From Bacteroidales bacterium (GTDB lineage: Bacteria > Bacteroidota > Bacteroidia > Bacteroidales > UBA932), in NCBI GenBank assembly GCA_024691765.1, contig JAILNI010000011.1:1-46320 (forward strand): a DNA stretch of 46,320 nt, given 5' to 3'. A program made the translations under genes and the position numbers. Shown piece after piece: positions 14,474-21,838 of the stretch. Numbering within the stretch: position 1 is the first letter of the stretch; each line of letters starts with the position of its first letter. The notes below the pieces were generated by a model, which saw nothing but the letters and a program-made list of their open reading frames with translations, was not told where the DNA came from and made no database searches.

Positions 14474-16181
14474 ACTCCTGCTGCTGAGCCTGCTCACCGG
14501 TCTCGGCTCCGGGCTCGCAGCGGTACTTCTCGAAAAGTGCATATCCCTCATCCAGGGATTTGTATTTCCCGTCATAAACAAAGGCGGATTCAGCCTCGTG
14601 GCGGTGCTCCTTCCCGCGCTGGGAATGGTACTCTCGCTGCTTGCCATCCGTTTCCTCGTGAAGGACGACATAGGCCACGGAGTAACCAAGGTGCTCCAGG
14701 CCGTATCCCGTAGTGAATCCCGTATCAAACCCCACAACATGTGGTCGTCGATGGCAACCTCGGCCGTTACCATTGGACTGGGCGGTTCGGTCGGCGCCGA
14801 GGCTCCCATAGTCTATACGGGGGCAGCAATCGGCAGTAACCTCGGAAGGGCCTTCTCCCTGTCTTACAGGGGGATAACAACGCTTGTGGGATGCGGTGCC
14901 GCCGGTGCCATAGCGGGCATCTTCAAAGCCCCTCTGGCCGGAATACTCTTCACGCTCGAAATACTGCTTTTCAACGTGAGCATGAGCAGCATGATGCCCC
15001 TGCTCCTCAGCACCATTACGGCGACGGTCGTTTCGTACCTCTTCATGGGGCCCGCCACTCCCTTCAGCTGTACGCTTGCTCCCTTCAATATGGGGAATAT
15101 GCCGTTCTATCTGGTGCTGGGTGTGTTCTGCGGAATGTTCTCCCTTTATTTTACACGATCGACACTGGCTTTGGAAGACCGCCTGGAAAAGCTGAAGAGT
15201 CCATGGCTCAAATGGCTGCTGTGCTCTGTGGGAGTGGGCCTGTGCATCCTGCTGTTCCCGCCGCTGTTCGGAGAAGGGTACAGTTTCCTCGGCTCACTGC
15301 TTAACGGGCAGCCCTGGAATTTCGACGGGGAATCGCCACTCGCATTCATGCTCCACAGCCCGTGGGGCGTGCCTTTCTTCGTGCTGCTTGTCCTTCTCGC
15401 CAAGGTGCTCAGCATGACGCTGACCAATGCCGGAGGCGGAGTGGGCGGAACGTTCGGTCCAACCCTCTTCACCGGCGCCCTTGCCGGATTCATAGTATCC
15501 CGTTCCATAGGCCTTCTGGGTTATCCTCTTCCCGAGCAGAACTTCGTGCTCGTGGGCATGGCGGGACTGATGGCGGGCGTGATGCAGGCCCCCATGACTG
15601 CCATCTTCCTGATTGCGGAGATTACAGGCGGATACGACCTGCTCCTGCCCTTGATCCTGTGCGCGGCGGTCTCCTTCGGAGTAACCCGCATCTGGGAAAA
15701 GTACTCGATCTATACAAAACGCATAGCCCAGAGGGGCGAACTCCTTACCCACGACAGCGACCAGGCGGCCATGTCCCTCCTGGATCCCGCCGACCTGGTT
15801 TCGGACAAGTATCCCCATCTCGCCGCCTCCGCCACCGTTTCTGACGTGCTCCCGGTGATAGCTGAAAGCAGCGTCGCCGTCTTCCCGGTTCTGGAACCGG
15901 ACGGACGTCTTGCGGGAGTGCTGGAGATGGACGAACTCCGCAGGAACATTCTTGGGAACGGCCGCCCGGAGCAGACAAGCCTGCTGTCCATTTCCCGCCA
16001 GCCCGCCGCCACCGTACGGCAGGGAGAGGGGATAGACAGCGTGATGCGCAAGTTCGACTCTACCGAAGCCTGGCGTCTGCCCGTGCTTGATGCGGATGGG
16101 AAGTATCTCGGCTTTATCTCGCGTTCCCGCATACTTGAGGCTTACCGCCGTGAACTCAGGCGAATAGCGGCCGAAGACTGA
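14457..16181 (+). CDS. CLC-family chloride channel/transporter with CBS domains
   Basis: The 574-residue membrane protein has the CLC core (about residues 1-425, ten or more hydrophobic segments) and a C-terminal CBS pair (about 450-570). Of the anion-path motifs, GSGIP appears as DIGHGVTKV, with His replacing the usual Ser. GREGP appears as SVGAEAPIV and keeps the gating Glu. GGxFxP is GGTFGPTL. The altered motifs leave open whether it is a channel or an antiporter and which anion it prefers. The CBS domains suggest control by adenine nucleotides. I chose ATG 14457 because an upstream in-frame ATG at 14382 would extend deep into the preceding gene. The tex gene follows after 5 nt. Confidence 0.92.
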   Translation: MAEKTKLLLLSLLTGLGSGLAAVLLEKCISLIQGFVFPVINKGGFSLVAVLLPALGMVLSLLAIRFLVKDDIGHGVTKVLQAVSRSESRIKPHNMWSSMATSAVTIGLGGSVGAEAPIVYTGAAIGSNLGRAFSLSYRGITTLVGCGAAGAIAGIFKAPLAGILFTLEILLFNVSMSSMMPLLLSTITATVVSYLFMGPATPFSCTLAPFNMGNMPFYLVLGVFCGMFSLYFTRSTLALEDRLEKLKSPWLKWLLCSVGVGLCILLFPPLFGEGYSFLGSLLNGQPWNFDGESPLAFMLHSPWGVPFFVLLVLLAKVLSMTLTNAGGGVGGTFGPTLFTGALAGFIVSRSIGLLGYPLPEQNFVLVGMAGLMAGVMQAPMTAIFLIAEITGGYDLLLPLILCAAVSFGVTRIWEKYSIYTKRIAQRGELLTHDSDQAAMSLLDPADLVSDKYPHLAASATVSDVLPVIAESSVAVFPVLEPDGRLAGVLEMDELRRNILGNGRPEQTSLLSISRQPAATVRQGEGIDSVMRKFDSTEAWRLPVLDADGKYLGFISRSRILEAYRRELRRIAAED

Positions 16182-16186
16182 CTTTC

Positions 16187-18322
16187 ATGAAACAGATTTA
16201 TACAGACCATATCGCCGGCCTGCTCGGAGTGAAGTCGTGGCAGGTAGAGAACTGCGCCACGATGTTCGAAGACGGCGACACCATTCCTTTCATCTCGCGT
16301 TACCGCAAGGAAAAGACGGGAGGCATGGACGACGCCACGGTGGCTGAAGTCAAACACTACGTGGACCTGTTCGCCGAGATGGAAACGCGCAAGGCGACAA
16401 TACTCAAGGTGATAGGGGAGGCGGATGCCCTTACCGACGAGCTTCGCGAGAAAATAGAGAATACCGTTTCCTCCACGGAACTGGAAGACCTGTACCTTCC
16501 TTGGAAGCCCAAGAGGCGCACAAGGGCGACGGTTGCCAAATCGCTGGGTCTGGAGCCGCTTGCCGATGCCCTCATGTCCGCGAAGATATCTAACCCCGAG
16601 GCTGCCGCGAAGCCTTTCGTGAAAGAGGGGGTGCCTTCAGTTGAAGACGCCCTTGCAGGAGCCCGCGACATCATTGCCGAGAGGGTGGCCGAGACAGCCG
16701 TGGTGCGTGAGAACCAGAGGTCCTCTTTCCGTCAGCGCAGGCTGCTCGCTAAGGCGACGAAAGCCGCCGGAAGCGACCCGGAGGCTGCGAAGTACCGTTC
16801 GTATTTCAATTATTCCATGCCTGTCGCGCGCATTCCTGCCCACAATCTACTGGCGATTCTGCGTGCATCTGGCGAAGGGTTCCTGTCCGTCGACCTCGAC
16901 ACCGATTCCGAAAAATGCTCTGCGAAAGCCTATTACGACTATTGCAAGGCGGTTGGCTTCCCTTCGCAGGGCTGCAGCGCCCAGGTGCATGAGGCTGTCC
17001 GCGATTCCTTCGACCGGCTCATCCAGCCGTCCATTTCAGGGGAGGTAATACGCGAGGCGAAGGCTAAGGCCGACGTGGAAAGCATAGCAGTTTTCGGCGA
17101 GAATCTGAGACAACTCCTGCTCAGTGCCCCGCTTGGACAGAAAGTGACCATGGCCCTCGATCCGGGCTTCCGGAACGGCTGCAAGATTGCGGTGCTTTCC
17201 GAAAGGGGCGACCTGCTGTACCACACCATTATCTACCCGCATCCCCCTCAGAATGAAAAGATTAAGGCCCTCTCGGCCGTACAGGACATGATAGGGCGCT
17301 ACCATGTGAAGGCGATAGCGGTCGGAAACGGAACAGCTTCCCGCGAGAGCGTGGACTTCCTTCATATGGTTGACCTTCCATCCGACTGCAGGATATGGAC
17401 GGTGTCCGAGGACGGCGCGTCCATTTATTCGGCCTCCGAGGCAGCCAGGGAGGAATTTCCGAATGAGGATGTGACCGTTCGCGGCGCAGTTTCTATTGGC
17501 CGGCGCCTTCAGGATCCGCTTTCGGAGCTGGTCAAAATCGATCCGAAGAACCTGGGCGTAGGGCAGTATCAGCACGACGTGGACCAGACCCTGCTGAAGG
17601 AGAAACTGGACAATACGGTCGAAGCCTGCGTGAATGCGGTAGGAGTGAACCTCAATACCGCGTCGCCATGGTTGCTTCAGTATGTTGCCGGAATAGGACC
17701 TTCGCTTGCGCGTGCTATAGTGGAGATGAGGGCGGCAAATGGCGGATTCAGGTCGAGGAACGAACTTCTGAAGGTTCCGCGTCTCGGCCCTAAGGCCTTC
17801 CGTCAGTGCGCCGGATTCCTCCGCATAAAGGGTGCCGCCAATCCTCTGGATGATTCCGCCGTGCACCCGGAGAGCTATTTCGTTGTGGACCGCATGGCTG
17901 CTGACCTCGGAGTTTCGGTTAGGGAACTGGTGGGGAATGCGGAACTATGCAAAAAGATAGAGCCCTCCCGTTACGTTGGCGGAGAAGTGGGACTTCCCAC
18001 TGTCAACGATATCCTGCGTGAGCTTGCAAAGCCGGGCTTGGACCCGCGTGAGGAGGCTTCAGAGTTTTCTTTCGCCGACGATGTGCGAAGCATAGAGGAT
18101 CTGCGGCCGGGCATGGAACTGCCTGGAATCGTGACGAATATCACCGCTTTCGGGGCTTTCGTGGACATTGGCCTTCACGAGAACGGCCTCATCCACGTCT
18201 CGCAGATGGGGGTGAAGGGCCGCGTGGATCCGTCGAAAGTGCTCCGTCTTCACCAGAAAGTGAAAACTGCCGTAGTGAACGTGGACCTCGAAAGGGGCCG
18301 CATCGCACTAAGGCTGCTTTAG
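16187..18322 (+). CDS. tex: Tex-family RNA-binding transcription accessory protein
   Basis: The 711-residue protein matches Tex (homologous to eukaryotic Spt6). An N-terminal helical region contains FISRYRKEKTGGMD (about 36-49). A YqgF/RNase H-like domain follows with ALDPGFRNGCKIAVL (about 321-335). Tandem HhH motifs include VAGIGPSLARAIVEMR (about 501-516). A C-terminal S1 domain (about 640-711) contains PGMELPGIVTNITAFGAFVDIG. Tex binds nucleic acids and affects transcription and RNA turnover. It follows the CLC gene by 5 nt. Its stop codon directly abuts the 3' end of tmRNA on the other strand, so no independent terminator fits between them. Confidence 0.95.
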   Translation: MKQIYTDHIAGLLGVKSWQVENCATMFEDGDTIPFISRYRKEKTGGMDDATVAEVKHYVDLFAEMETRKATILKVIGEADALTDELREKIENTVSSTELEDLYLPWKPKRRTRATVAKSLGLEPLADALMSAKISNPEAAAKPFVKEGVPSVEDALAGARDIIAERVAETAVVRENQRSSFRQRRLLAKATKAAGSDPEAAKYRSYFNYSMPVARIPAHNLLAILRASGEGFLSVDLDTDSEKCSAKAYYDYCKAVGFPSQGCSAQVHEAVRDSFDRLIQPSISGEVIREAKAKADVESIAVFGENLRQLLLSAPLGQKVTMALDPGFRNGCKIAVLSERGDLLYHTIIYPHPPQNEKIKALSAVQDMIGRYHVKAIAVGNGTASRESVDFLHMVDLPSDCRIWTVSEDGASIYSASEAAREEFPNEDVTVRGAVSIGRRLQDPLSELVKIDPKNLGVGQYQHDVDQTLLKEKLDNTVEACVNAVGVNLNTASPWLLQYVAGIGPSLARAIVEMRAANGGFRSRNELLKVPRLGPKAFRQCAGFLRIKGAANPLDDSAVHPESYFVVDRMAADLGVSVRELVGNAELCKKIEPSRYVGGEVGLPTVNDILRELAKPGLDPREEASEFSFADDVRSIEDLRPGMELPGIVTNITAFGAFVDIGLHENGLIHVSQMGVKGRVDPSKVLRLHQKVKTAVVNVDLERGRIALRLL

Positions 18323-18713
18323 TGGAGATGGGCGGAGTCGAACCGCCGTCCAAACAACGCACCGAAAAGCTTTCTACACGCTTATTCTTCCATTTCTTGT
18401 CGGGAGGGGGCTGCCGGAAGACGGGCCACCCCGACCTTATTCCCTGAATCTTGGCGCGGTTTAGGGAAGTCTCCGCGTGCAGACATCCTGAATGATACCC
18501 CTTGATCCCGGCATGGACGCCCTGAAGCGGGAGGGATACTCGTGGGGCCGCAACCTTGGCGGCGCCATTAAGCTAATCCGCTTGGCAGATTAAGCAGCGA
18601 GTGCATAGTTGCTGTTGCCAGCTAATTGTTCGGAGTGTGTTTTAACGGGCATAACCCCATGGCCCGGCGTGCTTACTTCCCGACGTCGATGCTGTCAAAA
18701 CCAGAACATCCCC
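18323..18713 (-). ncRNA. ssrA: Transfer-messenger RNA (tmRNA)
   Basis: The 391-nt minus-strand RNA rescues stalled ribosomes. Its tRNA-like domain pairs 5' GGGGATG (18713-18707) with 3' CATCTCC (ending 18324). The T-arm is GGCGG/CCGCC around TTCGACT, with discriminator A at 18323. CCA is not encoded and must be added by Cca. The tag frame at 18619-18590 reads GNSNYALAA then TAA, very close to the Bacteroides tag. The promoter box TACCTTTG lies at 18734-18727. The 3' end abuts the tex stop codon at 18322. Confidence 0.95.
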
Positions 18714-18726
18714 GGGAAATTGTGCG

Positions 18727-18734
18727 CAAAGGTA
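18727..18734 (-). promoter_or_regulatory. -7 box of tmRNA
   Basis: The minus strand at 18734-18727 reads TACCTTTG, 13 nt before the mature tmRNA 5' end, which leaves a short leader for RNase P to remove. It overlaps the region just before the stop codon of the GT2 gene (18739). Confidence 0.65.
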
Positions 18735-18738
18735 GGAA

Positions 18739-20052
18739 TTATTTTCGATTCCGAGCTATGCGGGCTTCGATTTCGTGGCTGCGCAGGCTGTCCTTGTAGA
18801 AATTGTAGCGGTTGAGAGTTTCCTGGGGGAGGGCGGAATCGGAGTTGCCTCCCCAGCGGCGGCAGTAGTAAAGCGTATCCCAGATGCGGCCGATTCGGTA
18901 TTCCCGGCTTATCCTGAGCCCGACGGCGTAGTCTTCTCCGTATTTGGTCGGGGGGAAGTTGACCCTGCGCAGCAGGGGAGTCCAGAAGCCCCTCGGCGCT
19001 CCGAGGCCGTTGATGCGAAGGGCATTGTTGCGTCCGTTCTCCTCTGTCCATTCGCGGTGATCTATCTTTCCCGGAGGAAGTGGCTTGAGGTCGATGTCGG
19101 TAATCTCGTAGCTGCCTATGACCATCGCGCAGTTCTGGCTGCGGAAGGCGTCCACGAAGGCCTGCACGGTGTTCTCAGATGAATAAACGTCGTCGCTGTC
19201 AAGCTGCAGGGCGAAGCGTCCGCACTGCGGATGATGGACCGCTGCGTTCCAGTTCCCGCCTATGCCATGCCAGCTTTTCGGCTGGGCTATGTATATGAGT
19301 TTCGGGTCATCCAGGAAGCCTTTGATGACCTCCACCGTTCCGTCGTCGGAGTTGTCGTCCACCACGAATACGTTGTATGGGAAATCAGTCTTCTGTGAGA
19401 GGGCGCTGCGGAGAGCGTCGGCGATTGTACTTACCCTGTTCCTGCACGGTATCACTACGCTGGCTTCCACGGGGAAGTCTCCTTCGGAAAGGTCGACATC
19501 CCTGAAAACCGGCTTAAGCCATGCGCCTATGGCCTTCAGGTGAGCCGTGCATATCGCTTCCATCTCAATCTGGACTTCGCGGTTGCGGGGATTTACGTAG
19601 TCGAACTGTTTATCGCCGGAAGCGCGTCCGTCCGTGTCGATCTCATAATAGAGGAACTCCCCTATGTGGACTATGCTCCCGATGCGGGAAAGGCGGAGCC
19701 GAAGGTCGTAGAGACCGCCGTACGCATAGTCCGCGTCCATGCTGCTGACGGCTTCCTTCATCGCAGCACTGCGGACAAGAAGGAGCCCGCCGAAATCGAA
19801 ATCGTCCCTTACCGAGCCAAGTTGGTATTCTGTGACGGGGCAGGGGAGCTCTCCGTTGAAATGGTCTGCATAAACCATGGCTGCGCCGCAGTCGTCGGCA
19901 ACCTGAAGCATCCTTTCAAGGCCGAATTCCACGAACCTGAAGTCCGTAGAACGGGTGTAGAGTATGGAATAATCTGTGCAGGCCTGATCAGCTGTTCTGC
20001 GAATGGAAGCGGTGCTGAAATCGCTCAGGCGGAAGATTTTGACTCGGTTCAT
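18739..20052 (-). CDS. Family 2 glycosyltransferase with a degenerate second GT-A half
   Basis: The 437-residue protein has a complete GT-A domain in its C-terminal half: ASVVIPCRNRVSTI (about 197-210), VVDDNSDDGTVE (about 230-241) and the metal-binding LDSDDVY (about 284-290), then GAPRGFWTPL and YGEDYAVGLR. The N-terminal half (1-190) looks like a partial GT domain without DxD, with DFDFGGLLLVRS and LYDLRLRLSRIG, so the protein may be a tandem fusion with one active site. It probably adds a sugar to a surface polysaccharide. Donor and acceptor are unknown. The minus-strand box TAACTTTG ends 4 nt before the ATG, implying a leaderless mRNA. It is divergent from the polyprenol transferase gene. 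Confidence 0.88.
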   Translation of the reverse strand: MNRVKIFRLSDFSTASIRRTADQACTDYSILYTRSTDFRFVEFGLERMLQVADDCGAAMVYADHFNGELPCPVTEYQLGSVRDDFDFGGLLLVRSAAMKEAVSSMDADYAYGGLYDLRLRLSRIGSIVHIGEFLYYEIDTDGRASGDKQFDYVNPRNREVQIEMEAICTAHLKAIGAWLKPVFRDVDLSEGDFPVEASVVIPCRNRVSTIADALRSALSQKTDFPYNVFVVDDNSDDGTVEVIKGFLDDPKLIYIAQPKSWHGIGGNWNAAVHHPQCGRFALQLDSDDVYSSENTVQAFVDAFRSQNCAMVIGSYEITDIDLKPLPPGKIDHREWTEENGRNNALRINGLGAPRGFWTPLLRRVNFPPTKYGEDYAVGLRISREYRIGRIWDTLYYCRRWGGNSDSALPQETLNRYNFYKDSLRSHEIEARIARNRK

Positions 20053-20056
20053 ACTC

Positions 20057-20083
20057 CAAAGTTAAATAATTTCCGTAACTTCG
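20057..20083. promoter_or_regulatory. Divergent start-proximal promoter boxes
   Basis: On the minus strand 20064-20057 reads TAACTTTG, 4 nt from the ATG at 20052. On the plus strand 20076-20083 reads TAACTTCG, one base off consensus and 7 nt from the ATG at 20091. Both genes share this 38-bp interval, and neither has space for a normal 5' untranslated leader. Confidence 0.6.
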
Positions 20084-20090
20084 CGACGAT

Positions 20091-20819
20091 ATGGACAAGA
20101 AACTGGTAATTATTCCCACTTACAACGAGATTGAAAACGCCGAAAAGATAATTCGTGCAGTCTTCGCTCTCGATGGCGGTTATCATATCCTCATCATCGA
20201 CGACGGTTCGCCCGACGGTACAGCCGCTGCGGTTAAGAAACTCATGGAGGAATTCCCGGACAGGCTGTTCCTTCTCGAGAGAAGCGGAAAGCTCGGGCTT
20301 GGAACTGCGTATATAACAGGCTTTAAATGGGCCCTGGAGAAGGATTACGGATATGTCTGCGAAATGGACGCCGACTTCTCCCATGACCCGGCCGACTTGC
20401 CGAGGCTCTTCGGTGCGTGCGCCGAAGGAGCCGATTTCGCGGTCGGTTCTCGTTACAAGGAAGGTGTCAGCGTGGTCAACTGGCCGATAGGGCGCATCAT
20501 CATGAGTTATTTCGCCTCGGTGTACGTGCGCAAGATGCTGGGCGTGAAGATATTCGACTCAACTGCGGGCTTCGTATGCTATAGCCGCAAGGTGCTGGAA
20601 ACCATTGATCTCGACGCCGTGCGCATGAAGGGCTACGGCTTCCAGATAGAAATGAAGTACACCGCCGTGAAACTCGGATTCAGGATAGCCGAGGTGCCGG
20701 TTATCTTCGTGAACCGCAAGGAAGGCACGAGCAAAATGAGCGGCAGTATCTTCGGAGAGGCCTTCTGGGGCGTAATGGCACTGAGGTTCAGGAAGATTTC
20801 CCCCAAAGCGCAAAAATAA
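20091..20819 (+). CDS. Polyprenol-phosphate mannosyl/glucosyltransferase (Dpm1-like GT2)
   Basis: The 242-residue protein is a GT2 enzyme of the dolichol-phosphate mannose synthase type. Motifs are LVIIPTYNEIENAEKII (about 5-21), ILIIDDGSPDGTA (about 33-45), GLGTAYITGFKWAL and the catalytic EMDADFSHDP (about 90-99). QIEMKYTAVKLGFRIAEVP and FVNRKEGTSKMS follow near the C-terminus. It has no hydrophobic C-terminal membrane domain, so it is the short form. It should transfer a sugar from a nucleotide donor to polyprenyl phosphate at the cytoplasmic face, supplying glycan or lipoprotein glycosylation. The exact sugar is unknown. The tRNA-Val promoter overlaps its stop codon. Confidence 0.92.
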   Translation: MDKKLVIIPTYNEIENAEKIIRAVFALDGGYHILIIDDGSPDGTAAAVKKLMEEFPDRLFLLERSGKLGLGTAYITGFKWALEKDYGYVCEMDADFSHDPADLPRLFGACAEGADFAVGSRYKEGVSVVNWPIGRIIMSYFASVYVRKMLGVKIFDSTAGFVCYSRKVLETIDLDAVRMKGYGFQIEMKYTAVKLGFRIAEVPVIFVNRKEGTSKMSGSIFGEAFWGVMALRFRKISPKAQK

Positions 20820-20850
20820 TTTGCGGATTGATTTTTTTCGCTTACCTTTG
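20820..20850 (+). promoter_or_regulatory. tRNA-Val promoter (TTTG, 19 nt, TACCTTTG)
   Basis: TTTG at 20820-20823 and TACCTTTG at 20843-20850 are separated by 19 nt, a full match to the Bacteroidota promoter consensus. The tRNA starts 12 nt later. Confidence 0.82.
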
Positions 20851-20862
20851 CAGTCCCTTTGA

Positions 20863-20937
20863 GGGCGCATAGCTCAGCTGGTTTAGAGCACCTGCCTTAC
20901 AAGCAGGGGGTCGGCGGTTCGAATCCGTCTGCGCCCA
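20863..20937 (+). tRNA. tRNA-Val (anticodon TAC)
   Basis: All four stems pair: acceptor GGGCGCA/TGCGCCC, D GCTC/GAGC, anticodon CCTGC/GCAGG around CTTACAA (anticodon TAC, 20898-20900), and T GGCGG/CCGTC around TTCGAAT with one G-U. The discriminator is A at 20937. CCA is not encoded. Confidence 0.97.
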
Positions 20938-20945
20938 CAGGAATA

Positions 20946-20971
20946 GGTCGGCAAAACTGCCGGCCTTTTTT
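20946..20971 (+). terminator. Rho-independent terminator after tRNA-Val
   Basis: GGTCGGCA (20946-20953) pairs with TGCCGGCC (20958-20965) around a 4-nt loop, followed by six T residues. This ends the tRNA transcript just before the polysaccharide export promoter. Confidence 0.88.
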
Positions 20972-21002
20972 GTTTCTACTTTGTAGAAAATTGCTATATT
21001 TG
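20969..21002 (+). promoter_or_regulatory. Promoter of the polysaccharide export genes
   Basis: TATATTTG at 20995-21002 is a perfect -7 box. TTTG at 20969-20972 lies 22 nt upstream, slightly wider than the usual spacing and inside the T-run of the tRNA terminator. The predicted leader is about 33 nt. Confidence 0.65.
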
Positions 21003-21041
21003 CAAACTATGATGGGAATCAGCGCCCAGTTTTAAGATTAG

Positions 21042-21833
21042 ATGAAAAGATTAATCAGAACCGGCATCTTAGCAGCCGTCGTCGCATTCCTTGCAGGATG
21101 TGCAAGCTACAAGGACATAGTTTATTTCCAGGACATCAACGAGAAGGAGCTCAAGCCCCTGCTGAACGAGTATGAAGCGACCATCAAGAAGGACGACCGC
21201 CTCGCCATCGTCGTCAGCGGCTCCGACAAGACGGTTACGGCCCCGTACAACCTTACCCTTACGGAACTTACAGCCGCTGCGGGATCGGCCTCTTCAAACC
21301 CGGAAAGCGCCACTCTTACGTATCTTGTGGATTCCGACGGCAACATCGAATTCCCTATTCTGGGCACCATCCACGTGGAGGGCATGACCCGCAACGAGCT
21401 CGTCCGTTACCTGACCGACGAAATCGGCAAGGACGTGAAGGAACCCATAGTCTATGTGAGCTTCAAGAACTACAAAATAACGGTCCTCGGCGAAGTCCGC
21501 AGCCCCGGTACCTACACGATGGATTCCGAGAAGATCAGCGTGCTGCAGGCCCTCGGCCGCGCCGGCGACCTTAACCTTACCGCCAAGCGCGAGGGCATAC
21601 TGCTCATTCGCGAAGTCGACGGTGTGCAGCAGCACTATACTATAGATCTCCGCAGCAGCGACCTGCTTGAGTCGCCTTATTTCTACATGCAGCAGAACGA
21701 CGTGCTATACGTACCGCCAAGCCCGACCCGCGTAGCCCAGGGAACAGCCGCTACAGGCCTCTGGAGCGCCATGCTGTCCACGATTTCGTCGGCTATTTCC
21801 GTTATAACTCTAGTTGTCGCTCTTAGCAGATAA
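21042..21833 (+). CDS. Polysaccharide export outer-membrane lipoprotein (Wza-like)
   Basis: The 263-residue protein begins with a lipoprotein signal ending LAGC (Cys near residue 20). It contains a poly_export domain (about 45-145, with IKKDDRLAIVVSGSD and DGNIEFPILGTIHVEGMTRNEL) and an SLBB-like domain (about 145-230, with VLGEVRSPGTYTMDSEKIS). It ends in a hydrophobic stretch of about 20 residues that may cross the outer membrane, like the Wza C-terminal helix. Wza-type octamers form the channel for capsule or exopolysaccharide. The start is set by the signal peptide. The BY-kinase partner follows after 5 nt, the classical Wza-Wzc order. Confidence 0.93.
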   Translation: MKRLIRTGILAAVVAFLAGCASYKDIVYFQDINEKELKPLLNEYEATIKKDDRLAIVVSGSDKTVTAPYNLTLTELTAAAGSASSNPESATLTYLVDSDGNIEFPILGTIHVEGMTRNELVRYLTDEIGKDVKEPIVYVSFKNYKITVLGEVRSPGTYTMDSEKISVLQALGRAGDLNLTAKREGILLIREVDGVQQHYTIDLRSSDLLESPYFYMQQNDVLYVPPSPTRVAQGTAATGLWSAMLSTISSAISVITLVVALSR

Positions 21834-21838
21834 GAACA

